This document shows positions 49,739 to 62,438 of a stretch of 64,000 bases of DNA, in pieces (the stretch's first letter is position 1; each line of letters opens with the position of its first letter). Below the pieces are notes generated by a model. The model saw nothing but the letters and a program-made list of their open reading frames with translations, had not been told where the DNA came from and ran no database searches. The translations under genes and the position numbers were made by a program. The DNA comes from Sceloporus undulatus. Lineage: Eukaryota > Chordata > Lepidosauria > Squamata > Phrynosomatidae. The stretch covers positions 134,987,452 through 135,051,451 of the forward strand of contig NC_056525.1 in assembly GCF_019175285.1 (NCBI RefSeq). Reading direction: 5' to 3'.

Positions 49739-50328
49739 TATATTCAACCCTGTGGTGCTATTCCATATTCTACTGCTGCACAGACCTATTAGCATACAAC
49801 CATGGACCCCTAGGATTCCAACCAAACTCCCAGATCTGCTATATGAAGTGGAATATCTGATATCTCATCTCTATCTCCATTCTACTCCATGTTTACCAAA
49901 TTGGTTCATGTAGTGAAGAAGAGGTCTCAGTCCTTTCCCTGCATGATACATGAATCCCACTGTAGGAGAAAGGCGAGATATAAATCTTGGAAATAAATAA
50001 AATAAAATAAAGGAATATGTGATGCACAGATCCGATGGTACGCTTAACATAAATGTTATTTTTGGTGGGGGAATAAAGCTGGGTCAAACAGAAACTTCTT
50101 CATGGAGCAATCACACTCATATTTCATGAAGCATGGATGGGAACAACATACTATCTTTTTTCATAACATGTGGATACAAATTGCATTAGCAGACTAATTC
50201 ACATTAATTTTGTTCTTGAAAGATGCACGGAGTAATTTTTGTAATTTTCTTCCTGCTGTGAGAACTATTTAGAGGTTGGGAAATATTCTGCGTAAAATTC
50301 ATGTGCAGTATTTTTAAAATGAAAGTAT

Positions 50329-50526
50329 CATTTTCTGTGCAGAAAATAATATTTCTATGCAGAAATATTGTCTGTGAAGAGAGCACTGTTTGCTGCACAG
50401 CATAGTTGGGGATTTAGTTTGTGCAATATTTACATGTTTTTGCACAAAAATCAGCATTTTCTGCAGAGATAACAGCATTTTCCGCACAGAAAATAATACT
50501 TCTGCATAGAAATATTTTCTGAAGAG
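50329..50526. repeat. Duplicated palindrome-rich motif
   Basis: Two copies (50329-50382 and 50476-50526) share the plan 'cattttctg..cagaaaataa', 'tttct...agaaatatt', 'tctg.gaagag'. Each contains small inverted repeats (attttctg/cagaaaat; aatatttct/agaaatatt). Similar pieces (ttttctgcagag, tctgtgcaaaaac) recur up to 50560. The family is unknown. Confidence 0.6.
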
Positions 50527-51529
50527 AATACGATCTTTTCTGTGCAAAAACATGCAAATTTTGTGCAGACACAAACTGCAGATCCCAAAGTAACTCCCAA
50601 TCAAAGATTCTCATCAGTTCAGGATTCTCCCTGTCAGAGTTTCCAAACACATTTTTGAACATTTTTTGAACATTTTGTAATATTCTTTCTATTGCTAAAC
50701 CCCACTGAAATCAGGGAAACGTATTAATCATGACTAATTTAATACTTGTTGATTCCAATGGGATTAAAGCGGACAATATGTAATGAGAAAGCTGCGGATT
50801 TACCATTGAATGGCTGACTTGTTTTGTTTTGAAAGAAACATCTTATTTTTCCTCTAGATTTTGACTGACGCTAATTACACTATGCATAAAAGAAACCATG
50901 GACCTTGTCTCGTGTGGCTTTTAAACTGCAATTAAAATGGGAAAATAGCACCTTTGGTGATACGCATCACACAATGTTGCCTCCATCACTGCTGTATCTC
51001 TGAAGTGTGTTTAGAACATGATGCAGATAACCATCCATAAGCTCCCAATCATGCTGCTGTGCCACTAGCCATCAGGTGCAATAGGTTCCTCCTGCAGCAG
51101 TTCCAAGACTAGGCAATCACATAGTAATAGGCTCCTCCTCACCTCCCTCAGTATTTCCAAAGTTTTCTTTTCTTTCTCCACTTTCTTTTCTTTTACCTTT
51201 GTTTCACCAAACTGCACTGCCATAACTCCAGAACTGTGTTATAAGTACATTTTTGTAATTTAAAAAAAATGGGGGAAAAAGGAAAGAAAGGCATGGTGGG
51301 TAGGGCATAGAGCATAGGGCAAGGAGGTGGGTTAACGGGGAGTGCAGAAGAGCATGTGAGGGGACTGTCAGTGGCAGAAATAGCTCCCATCATGCTAGTG
51401 AAGTAACACACAATAAGGAAAGCTCCCAAGCCAGTTAGTATCCATTTCCTTTTACTAATGCGATAGCAGTGAAAATTAGGCTCATGTGATGAAGTCCTAT
51501 ATTTAATAATGTTTGATAACTATTAAGAG

Positions 51530-52555
51530 TTTTATTGGCTGCAGCAAAGCCATTGACTGCATATATCATAACAAGCTATGGAATGGTCTCAAAGAGAGTC
51601 ACTACCATTGATTGTCCTGATGTGTAACCTCTACTCAAGACAAGAAGCTGCCATCAGAAATTAATATGAAGAAACTTAATGATTAGTGATTAGCAAAGGG
51701 GTCAGGTAAGACCACATTTTATCACCCTATTTATTCAAACTGTATGCATAAAATATTGTACACAAAGCAAGCTTAGAGTCAGAGGCAGAAGGTGTGAAGA
51801 TGGGAGGAATGAACGTTAGCAACCTAAGACATGCAGGTGACACAGTACTATTAGCAGAAACCAGCAAAAACATGGAGCAATTACTGAAAAGGATCAAGGA
51901 GAAAGGTGCCAAAGTGGGCTTAATGCTGAATATCAAGAAAATAAAAATAATGGCCACAGAAGATCTACAAGAATTCATCCTAGATAATGAGAAAATTGAA
52001 ATAGTCAGAGTTCTCACACTTTAGGTGAAATATCGATCAGAATGGTGACTGCAGTCAAGAAAGAAGAAGAAGAGTAGGACTGGGAAGAGCACCTATGAAA
52101 GAACTGGAAAAAAATCCTAAAGTGTAAAGATATAAATATGAACACCATGAGGATTGTCCAAACCATCATATTCCCCATCAACTTGTATGGATGTGAGACT
52201 CATTTGAGATGTGGTGCTGGAGAAGAGTTCTGAGGATACCGTGGATGGCCAGGAGGCAAAACAAATGGATTCTAGAACAGATCAAGTCCAAACTCTTTCT
52301 GGAAGCCAGGATGACTATAATGAGGCTGTCGTACTTTGGCCACATCATGAGAAGGCATGAATCGTTGGAAAAGACAATGATGCTAGGAAAGGTAGAGGGC
52401 AGTACACAAAGAGGAAGACTACATGCCAGATGTTTAGACTCAATCAAAGAGGCCACAGGCCTGAGACTGCAGGACCTAAACAAAGCAGTGAAGGACAAGG
52501 GTTCTTGGAGATATCTCATCTATAGGATCACCATGAGTCAACAAACTTAAGAGTA
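51530..52555 (+). mobile_element. RTE/Bov-B-like LINE fragment (reverse transcriptase C-terminal half and 3' end)
   Basis: 51794-52024 reads GGMNVSNLRHAGDTVLLAET...LLKRIKEKGAKVGLMLNIKKIKIM. This corresponds to the RT core with ADD replaced by AGD, and the downstream LNxKKTK motif. 52209-52550 reads RMTIMRLSYFGHIMRRHES-LEKTMMLGKVEGSTQRGRLHARCLDSIKEATG, the hallmark of the Bov-B/RTE C-terminal part, then 'ggatcaccatgagtcaac' at the 3' end. Stops and frame changes between the pieces show it is inactive. The 5' part is absent. Confidence 0.8.
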
Positions 52556-54124
52556 CAATATACACTTTTCGCAGCTTATTATTTTTTTTTATTCAGTTTA
52601 GTTTAAACAAAGCATAAAATTTTCTATGCATGTGTGTCATTCTTTTTATAATTTATTTTAAAAAAGATATACAAAGCCAACTTGCATGTATATTCCATCA
52701 GTCTTATTATAAGGATTTACACTTGTATTAACCATAGTGAAAAACCATTCTATTTGTCATCTTTTTATCTAGATTTCCAATACGGTTGAAACCTTTCTGT
52801 TACTTTTCAACCATATCTATATTCTGTTACTCCCCATTCAAGTTCAAGAGATTTTGAAGTTCCAAATCTCATTTACAGAGTGAGTTTTCAGCTTTTGATT
52901 TCCAAAGTTTGTATAAATTGTTATATATGTGCTGTAAAGTAGCTTCAATGAACTGCACATGTGTCTGTGCAAGTTACTTTCAGGTCAGTTGTCAATATAT
53001 GGTGACCTAATAAATTTCATAGAGTTGTCTTACATATGCAACCAATAAAAGAAACCTATTAGCATTTAAAGTTCTATGGATTATATGTTTCCAAAGCGAT
53101 GTGGTTTATTGTAAGATTGAAGCACAGTGGTATCAGCCCTCTTTCACTGTCTGGCATATATAATGCTTATCAGTATTACATAACTTAATATCAGTTTTCT
53201 GTTAGTTTGCACATGCCTAAATATTTCTAACCATTCATATGTAAATTTGTCCTGATGGTTCTCTCTATCTGCTTTCTTACATCTTCACATTCTGTCATGC
53301 AAAGGTATATGAAAATGCACAATATTCTAGCTACCCAAGGGTATGGCAACTTCCTTTAGCTGGAGTGCCATTTTTAATGTTTGGCAAATAGCTAGGTTCT
53401 GTGTGTTCAAAGGGAGTTGCACTAAAAGAAAAGAGATGAGACAAAATGTAATCTACTTTTATTTTTATTATTACAAAACTTCCCCTTTTATCGCCTTGCC
53501 TTAGTTTCCAATTTATATTTCTTTTCCCTTTATTTCATTATCACTTTACTTTCAAATAAATTCCTTTACTTTCTCTTCTATTGTATCTTTTGTAGCTGTT
53601 TTCCTTGTTTTGTTTTTTCTTTCATTTTTTCCTGCATATCTAATTCCTTTTTTCCCCTTACTGTTACTTCTACTTGATTTTATTTCCCTTACTTTTCTCT
53701 GTTCCCCACCCTTGTACCATCCACTTACTTGTAGCAGAAACAGCAGCCTTATCATCAACAAGCTGTCAAGGTGGCAACAAATCTAAGGTGCATGAGCATC
53801 CTTTTGCACTGTTCAGCAGTGGAAGAAGGCTTTTGGGAAAGTGGATGTGTAATGGAGAGGACTGAAGGGTGAGGAGGTTAGAAGTAAGATGATTTTTTAA
53901 AAAAATTGCTCATTACTGTTCTTAAATAGAGAACCTAAGAACACTAAAGAGCGAGTGGCACAGTGGTTAAATGCCTGTGCTGCAGCCGCTCACTCACAAA
54001 CCAAAGGTTGTGAGTTCAATACCAGCCAGGGGCTCAGGGTCGACTCAGCTTGGCATCCTTTTGAGGTCGCTAAAATGTGTATCCAGCTTGTTGGGGGCAA
54101 TTAGCTTACACCATGTAAACCGCT

Positions 54125-54180
54125 TGTCAGAATCCACCTTCAGTCAGTCTTCAAGGTGCATTCTGCCATGAGGTTTGTAG

Positions 54181-54222
<42 letters not shown>

Positions 54223-54618
54223 TCATTGTGGGAATAGGGGCTGCCACCATGAGGAATGGGCTGGATGGTCACGTATTGCAGATAGGCAGTTTTATGGGGG
54301 GTTGCTGGGTAACTGATACCAAAGATGCATACAATCTTAGATCTCTCCTTGGTAGAGGATCTAGGAACCAAATGGTCAACACCCCCCCTCCTTTCCCCCT
54401 TAAGAACAAAGGGAGAACTTCTACATCAAAGGCTGAGCGAAGGGAAACCAACTCAAAGGGAGGGGTCTGGGGAATTGTAAAGTGTTGGCACTATTTGGAG
54501 TTCCTCAGATTCAGCAAAGACGTGGCCAGGAATGCTTCTACTCTATCTTTATAATAAACTTTCTGATTTACCTGAAGTTTGTTGTGGATTTTTGGTCAGA
54601 GCAATCCCAAGTCTCACA
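54125..54618 (+). mobile_element. Solo LTR of a retrovirus-like element, nested in a SINE
   Basis: A 494-bp fossil that begins TG and ends CA, with 5-bp target duplications (ccgct at 54120-54124 and 54619-54623). A polyadenylation-signal-like AATAAA near 54550 is followed by a T/G-rich stretch, placing the sense on the plus strand. No internal coding region is present, so it looks like a solo LTR left by recombination. A GATA microsatellite lies inside. The family is probably an endogenous retrovirus with 5-bp duplications; it cannot be named further. It is younger than the SINE it interrupts. Confidence 0.75.
54181..54221. repeat. (GATA)n microsatellite within the LTR
   Basis: About 10 GATA units. 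Confidence 0.95.
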
Positions 54619-55003
54619 CCGCTTAGGGAGTGCTTAAGTGCACTGATAAGCAGTATAGAAATGTACTTGCTATTGCTATTAAGTGTTCTACTCAGAGAAG
54701 AAGAAAGGAAGCTTTGTGGAATTCTGTACGTTGGTTGACAGCAGGCTAATAAGGAGGATAAAATTGAAAATAATGGCAATTTGACATTACTGTTAAAAAG
54801 AGTTGCAAAAACAACAGCAGCAGTGCTAAACTGGGTGGGATTTTGATGGTAGGTAGACATTTGGGGAGCAGCACACATAAGGAATAAATGAAACAGTCAC
54901 ATATTTTTGAAAAACACCACAGTGAATACATATTCCATTCTGCTATGAAATCAAATCTATTTTGGAAAAGTAAGATGCTCTAACTTTAAGATTATTTGCT
55001 CAC

Positions 55004-55447
55004 CTGGATGATGATTAGATCTCCATTGTTCAAATCTAAGTCTTCACTAGATAGGATAGGTTCGTTAACTTCAGAATTCTGCTGATTAGTCAAAGTGTTG
55101 GAAGAATTCCCCTTGGCTGTATTAAACTGGCTCTTCCTAGAGCCTGAGGTCAGAGAAACCTCATGGCAATAAGACTGAAGAAAGGCCCGAACTCCATCAA
55201 TCCCCACAAACTGTGAAACTGGAACACCACTGAAATTCACACTTCCACTGTGGCAAAGCTGAGAATTTCTCCATCTGTGTAGCCTAATGGCAACTAACAC
55301 AAGGAGAAACATCAAAAACAAGCAGGACACAAAAGCCACTGAAACTACCAGATAAAAGGTGAGATCTGAAGGAGGATCTACAGGAGCTGAGATGCTGGTG
55401 AGATCTGGGAGAATGTCAGGGATGTTGTCAGCCAGCACCACGGTAAC
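55004..55447 (-). CDS. PCDHGA: A-type gamma-protocadherin variable exon, 3' part only (end of EC6 to donor)
   Basis: The minus-strand frame starts exactly at VTVVLADNIPDIL (end of EC6) and contains the membrane helix [26 protein letters not shown], the A tail [37 protein letters not shown] and donor CAG|GTGAG. Sister identity stops at 55447: the next plus-strand base begins unrelated sequence. The missing 5' part is present in opposite orientation at 55448-57791, whose right end supplies the precise next bases of the exon. It is most parsimonious that the two are one exon with an inverted 5' block. The cytoplasmic part is closest to the 20366-22789 exon (shared NTAKGNSS). Confidence 0.88.
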
Positions 55448-55614
55448 TAACAAGGCTCATAGATCATATTCCTCTTTCCTGTCTGGACAAATATTCATCA
55501 GAATTTTTAACAGACTATTTACCTTGCAATAGATAAATTAAAGAAAGATAGATTAATATTCACCCAGACCAATTTGCATCTGTATATTCAGTGAGGCTTC
55601 CCCCAGTTTGGTTG

Positions 55615-55645
55615 AGCCTCTGTGTCATGTTCACCAATAAGGAGA
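55615..55645 (+). promoter_or_regulatory. Protocadherin CSE in plus orientation (inverted block)
   Basis: Plus strand: GAGCCTCTGTGTCATGTTCACCAATAAGGAG. It equals the A-type CSE, with the core shortened (TGTCATGTT against TGTCACTGTT). The missing bases may be sequence errors like those in the exon that follows. It lies about 235 bp before the plus-strand ATG. Confidence 0.7.
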
Positions 55646-55877
55646 AAATTGCAAGGTCCAGGAGTCTAGAATACGATATTGTAACAATGTACACAGAAAA
55701 ACCAGCGATGAGACTGACTGAAACGCATCAGGAGTGAAGCCGTGGTGCTTTTTACCTGGAAAATGGTGTTTTGGAACTAGAAAGTGGAGTAACAGAGAAG
55801 GAATACTAAAAAGCAAATAAATATTAGGAGAAGAGGGTTTGAACTGGAACCAGGTCATTTATCCTAGTTGTAAAAGA

Positions 55878-57791
<1,914 letters not shown>

Positions 57792-58447
57792 NNNNNNNNN
57801 NNNNNNNNNNNNNNNNNNNNNNNNNNNNNNNNNNNNNNNNNNNNNNNNNNNNNNNNNNNNNNNNNNNNNNNNNNNNNNNNNNNNNNNNNNNNNNNNNNNN
57901 NNNNNNNNNNNNNNNNNNNNNNNNNNNNNNNNNNNNNNNNNNNNNNNNNNNNNNNNNNNNNNNNNNNNNNNNNNNNNNNNNNNNNNNNNNNNNNNNNNNN
58001 NNNNNNNNNNNNNNNNNNNNNNNNNNNNNNNNNNNNNNNNNNNNNNNNNNNNNNNNNNNNNNNNNNNNNNNNNNNNNNNNNNNNNNNNNNNNNNNNNNNN
58101 NNNNNNNNNNNNNNNNNNNNNNNNNNNNNNNNNNNNNNNNNNNNNNNNNNNNNNNNNNNNNNNNNNNNNNNNNNNNNNNNNNNNNNNNNNNNNNNNNNNN
58201 NNNNNNNNNNNNNNNNNNNNNNNNNNNNNNNNNNNNNNNNNNNNNNNNNNNNNNNNNNNNNNNNNNNNNNNNNNNNNNNNNNNNNNNNNNNNNNNNNNNN
58301 NNNNNNNNNNNNNNNNNNNNNNNNNNNNNNNNNNNNNNNNNNNNNNNNNNNNNNNNNNNNNNNNNNNNNNNNNNNNNNNNNNNNNNNNNNNNNNNNNNNN
58401 NNNNNNNNNNNNNNNNNNNNNNNNNNNNNNNNNNNNNNNNNNNNNNN
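57792..58447. other. Assembly gap (656 N)
   Basis: A run of N separates two copies of EC6: about 57480-57791 on the left and 58448-58755 on the right. Frames crossing it are meaningless. Confidence 1.
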
Positions 58448-59197
58448 AATGCTCCAGAAATCCTCTACCCTTCCCCTCCCACCGATGGCTCCACTGGAAT
58501 AGAGCTGGCCCCTCGCTCCTCTGAGCCAGGATACCTGGTCACTAAGGTGGTGGCAGTGGATGCGGATTCCGGCCAGAATGCCTGGCTCTCCTACCAGCTG
58601 ACCAAGGCCACAGAGCCAGGGCTCTTCACTCTGGGACTCCACACCGGAGAGATCAGGACAGGCCGGTTCTTTCTGGAGAAAGATGCCCTCAAGCAAAGCC
58701 TAGTGGTCTTGGTGAAGGACAATGGGCAGCCCCCTTTGTCTGCCTCTGTGACGGTTACCGTGGTGCTGGCTGACAGCATCCCAGACATGCTCTCAGATCT
58801 GATCAGCATCTCAACTCCTGTAGATCCCCCTTCAGATCTCACCTTCTACCTGGTTGTTGCAGTGGCTTTTGTCTCCTGCTTGTTCTTGACCTTCCTCCTT
58901 GTGTTACTGACCATTAAGCTGTACAGGTGGAGAAATTCACATCTGTCTCATTCAGGGAGTATTAATTTCAGTGGTGTTCCAGTTTCACAGTTTGTGGGGA
59001 TTGATGGAGTCCGGACCTTTCTTCAGTCTTATTGCCATGAGGTTTCCCTAACAACAGATTCCCGGAAGAACCAGTTTAATTCTTCCAAGCCAAATCATTC
59101 TAATATCTTGACCAATCAGCAGGATTCTGAAGTTAAGGATCCTATCCTATCAAATGAAGACTCAGATTTGAACAGTGGAGATTTAATCATCATTCAG
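58448..59197 (+). CDS. PCDHGA: A-type gamma-protocadherin variable exon, 3' part (EC6 to donor), plus strand
   Basis: Begins at the gap inside EC6 ([14 protein letters not shown]) and is open through [20 protein letters not shown], the membrane helix [51 protein letters not shown] and [16 protein letters not shown] to donor CAG|GTGAG at 59197. It differs from the exon at 44773-47199 at only a handful of residues (for example PVDPP for PIDPP, LLTIK for LLAIK), and the 3' flank also matches, so it is that exon's inverted duplicate. The 5' three-quarters are hidden by the gap. Confidence 0.9.
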
Positions 59198-60777
59198 GTG
59201 AGCAAACATTTTAATTAGTCAAATATACCTTGGATCAACTGTGCTCTTAGTCATCTGAAAAGAAACATTATATGTTTGTACTTTTCCTTGATATCTGTAT
59301 TCATTGCAGAAAGCAATTCCATTATGTTTGTGCTTTAGGGCTTTTCAAAACTCTATCATTGTTGAAACTGTTCTTTTCTGTGGTCCCCAGTAGTCTACCT
59401 AGCCCAGATAACCATTACATTTAACATTGCTGCTGCCATGTCTGTAATTGAATGTAACACCACTAAATAGCTATTGTTATCACTTTTCCCCTTCTGATCA
59501 GCCCACATCTCATGGGGAACAAAGCAATGTTAGAGATATTTCCTCCTCCACTATTGTTTTTATAGAACCACTGAGAACCACTGCTTAGCACTGTTGCCTT
59601 CCCTCTCATATTCCTAGTCTTCTGTCCTCTCCATTCTGTTTCCACTCTTCCAGAAACTCTGTTTTGCTCTCTTCCAGTGCTATGTAGTTTAGGAGGTCAC
59701 TCTGTCATCTTGTCTCTTGCCATTTTGACAGCTGGCTATGGTGACCATGAGCCTGCTTCTCCTTCTCAGGCAACACATAATTGTATCAAATGAGTGGGAA
59801 ACTAAGGAAGAAAAACTAAATAGAAATAAGGGGGGCAAGTAAAAGTAGTCATAGGGAAATAAAAATGAAATTGAAACTTGAGTAAAATAATAAAAAGTTA
59901 AAAAGTTGTAATAAAATGGAAAATCATGGGATTAAATCAAAAGTACAGGAAACTAAAGTACTAAGGAAATCAAAGGAAAGGAAAATAAATATAAACTGAA
60001 AAATAAATATAAACTGAAACAGGCAAAGCAATGAACTGGAACTGATAATGTAGTATAATAGCAAGAAAAATGAAGTTGCATTCCATTTTGCCCAGCATGA
60101 AAATTGGCCCTTGGCTCAAAAGAAATTGCCTCATTCCTGGGATATAATGTCCAGGATTTTCTTATATTTTTGTATGACTGATATGGAAAAACTACAGGAT
60201 AAATCTACAGGGAAATGTATGGAAACATTTGGAAGAATGCAACAGACATAAAAATCATTAAATTATGTAGCACTGATAATAAAGAAACTGATATCCCTGC
60301 TGGTTGCATCATGCAACAATCCACATCGTCTTACACAAAAATAATACAAAACATTTCAAATAAATCCATATTGTTCTAAAATTAATGTGGTTTGTGCATG
60401 TGCAGTTCATTGAGCTATGTTCCTTTTGGATGGCCATAGCTATTTCGGCAAACCTTAGAACTCAAAAACAGAACTTTGTGGATCACCGTTCAGTAAATGA
60501 GGCCAGATAAAATGGAACTTCAAAATCTAGATGGAAATTGAAAAGGGGATGACATACATATATTGAAAGAAAATTGAAATGGATTATTACAGGGTTGGAC
60601 AATTTGTGAGAGTTAGAGATCAGTTCCCCTACCCTTCAACAGACTCTGAAACAGACTTCCGTTGGCCATATCCTGCCCAAAATGGATGTCATATCACTTC
60701 CGGTTACCATTTTGACATGGTATGACTGAAGAAGAAAGTATTACGGCACTTTTATGGACTTTGGTAGTGAGGGATTT

Positions 60778-60809
<32 letters not shown>

Positions 60810-62185
60810 ACAGATGTATGTTTTTGAACACCTGGGGTGTTATGGGTGTGGCTTGGGGATAAAGAAGGCCTGGAAATTGCAGCAGAAAACCTTAGGTGAG
60901 AGGTTTCTGGAGATTCAGTGAAACAGACAGGGGCTTCAGGGGCAAAAAAAATAGGGCCTATGGACCATATGAGGCCCACAGCCCATGAGCCATGGCCCAC
61001 ACTTTCCCTGCCCTGGAATTCCAGACAGGTGCTGAATAGAATTATTTTTCATTATTGTTAATACAAATGTAAAGTCTCTTAATAAGAGCAACGGAATATG
61101 CAAGGATATTGGCTTTGTTTATTTGTGTTTGATACGTAGAAATAATCAATTTCGTGCTCTGTCTAGGCTGAACTGAGGGTCGGAGTAGATGGGCAGGAAA
61201 ACTCAATCCTGCTCTTTCCAATTGTGGGTTGAAACTGCACTGTCTGGCCGAATATCCAGACAGCAGACCATGCGGTGAGGCATGAAGCTGCCCTGTTAGG
61301 TAATTTTTTTGTTGCCTCCCCACCATGCATGCATACCGTCAGACAAACACAATGCTCGTGCTCTCCAGGTACCTCCCACATCTGCCCAGATGCCATTTCA
61401 TTGCATGATCGCCCTTTTGATTAGCCACACAGACATAGGTGTGATGCTTTGCTGGTACAGGGCATTGGTACATTGGTGTGCAAGTGATACATTGGCAAAA
61501 CACAATCATGGAGGCCTCCCATACCCATGCTCCCCTTTTGGACTGTTTGGTTTGTGCATGTTGCAATTATATCCATTAGAGTTGTTGCACTTTCATTTTT
61601 TGGTTTTGCTGCAGCCTCGCACTAGCATCAGGCTGTTTATATGCCGGCTTAAAGATGTACATTTTCTGAGCTAAGTCAATGTATCCCAGCTTCTTTTTGC
61701 TCAAGTTTTTAGCCCCAGAGTGAGTATCATACAAACACCCTGCCATCACAGAGGTTGGAAGCACGTTTATTTTATTTTTCACCCCTGGATGAAAGACAGT
61801 AATGAGTATTTTCAACCTATGGATGCTTGAGTCAATGGATAAAGTATCCATAGATATGGAGGGCTGAACTCATGAGAAAGCACTTGAAAACATAGTGTAG
61901 AATAGATGTGAACATGGATCTAAGGATAGTCCATTTCTTATTTGGCTAGGGGAGGGACCAGTGTTACAAAGAGATACAAAATAAACAAAGAAAAATATAA
62001 CATTGATAGAGATAAACATATATTTTTAACCAGATAGATAGCCAAAAACAACACATCTTTAAACCCATTCACTGAACAGCTTTAAAGCAAGGAAAGAAAA
62101 TATCCTTATGTGACTGAAAATTCTTTACATAGTGAAATAAAATGCAATGCAGAACTATAACAAAAACTATCAGTTCCCTATCTGG
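59198..62185. other. Spacer between plus-strand A and B exons
   Basis: No gene is supported. It is paralogous to 40343-44772 (inverted). It contains a (TTG)n run at about 60777-60809, and near 61812-61867 a short reverse-orientation remnant of the Tigger-like MITE ('gtatccatagatatggaggg'). Confidence 0.65.
60777..60809. repeat. (TTG)n microsatellite
   Basis: About 11 TTG units. Confidence 0.93.
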
Positions 62186-62220
62186 ACTGAGAGTGTCACT
62201 GTTGGACAACAAAGGAGCAG
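62186..62220 (+). promoter_or_regulatory. Protocadherin CSE of the plus-strand B exon
   Basis: GACTGAGAGTGTCACTGTT then GGACAACAAAGGAGC, identical in these bases to the CSE at 40308-40342 and in inverted orientation. A TATTTAAGG motif follows at 62232-62240. The ATG is about 220 bp downstream. Confidence 0.78.
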
Positions 62221-62438
62221 CCATGGCTTATTATTTAAGGTTCCTGTAGCCATATCCCTCCATTACATTACAGCTGATCAGGAACAGAGGTAAAGAAGGA
62301 GAGTTGATTTAAAAACCAGTTCCAGAAAGAAAAGCTTTCAGTTTAAGAAACATTTACTAAGAGCTATATTTCTGCCATCATACTGCAAAGTATTGGAGTC
62401 TTGAACTGGAGGGTTGTGGAGAATAAGAGAGAAAATCA

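Larger units (their letters stand above)
53948..54680 (+). mobile_element. tRNA-derived SINE split by an LTR insertion
   Basis: Left half 53948-54124 ('gagtggcacagtggttaaat', 'ggttgtgagttcaatacc', 'ggggcaattagcttacac', ends at 'aaaccgct'). Right half 54619-54680 ('ccgcttagggagtgcttaag', 'aatgtacttgctattgct'). The halves join exactly at the 5-bp duplicated target ccgct. It is the same family as at 6975, 23295 and 26300. Confidence 0.87.
47473..55003. other. Spacer between A (44773) and A fragment (55004), including a lost-B locus
   Basis: No gene is supported. 47890-48330 is paralogous to 23600-24060. 48860-49835 and 49865-50200 match the left and right flanks of the B exon at 37654-40086. 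52570-55000 resembles 42500-44770. Repeats (GT tract, 5S-like, MITE, RTE LINE, SINE with nested LTR) are given separately. 50700-51530 shows nothing recognisable. Confidence 0.62.
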
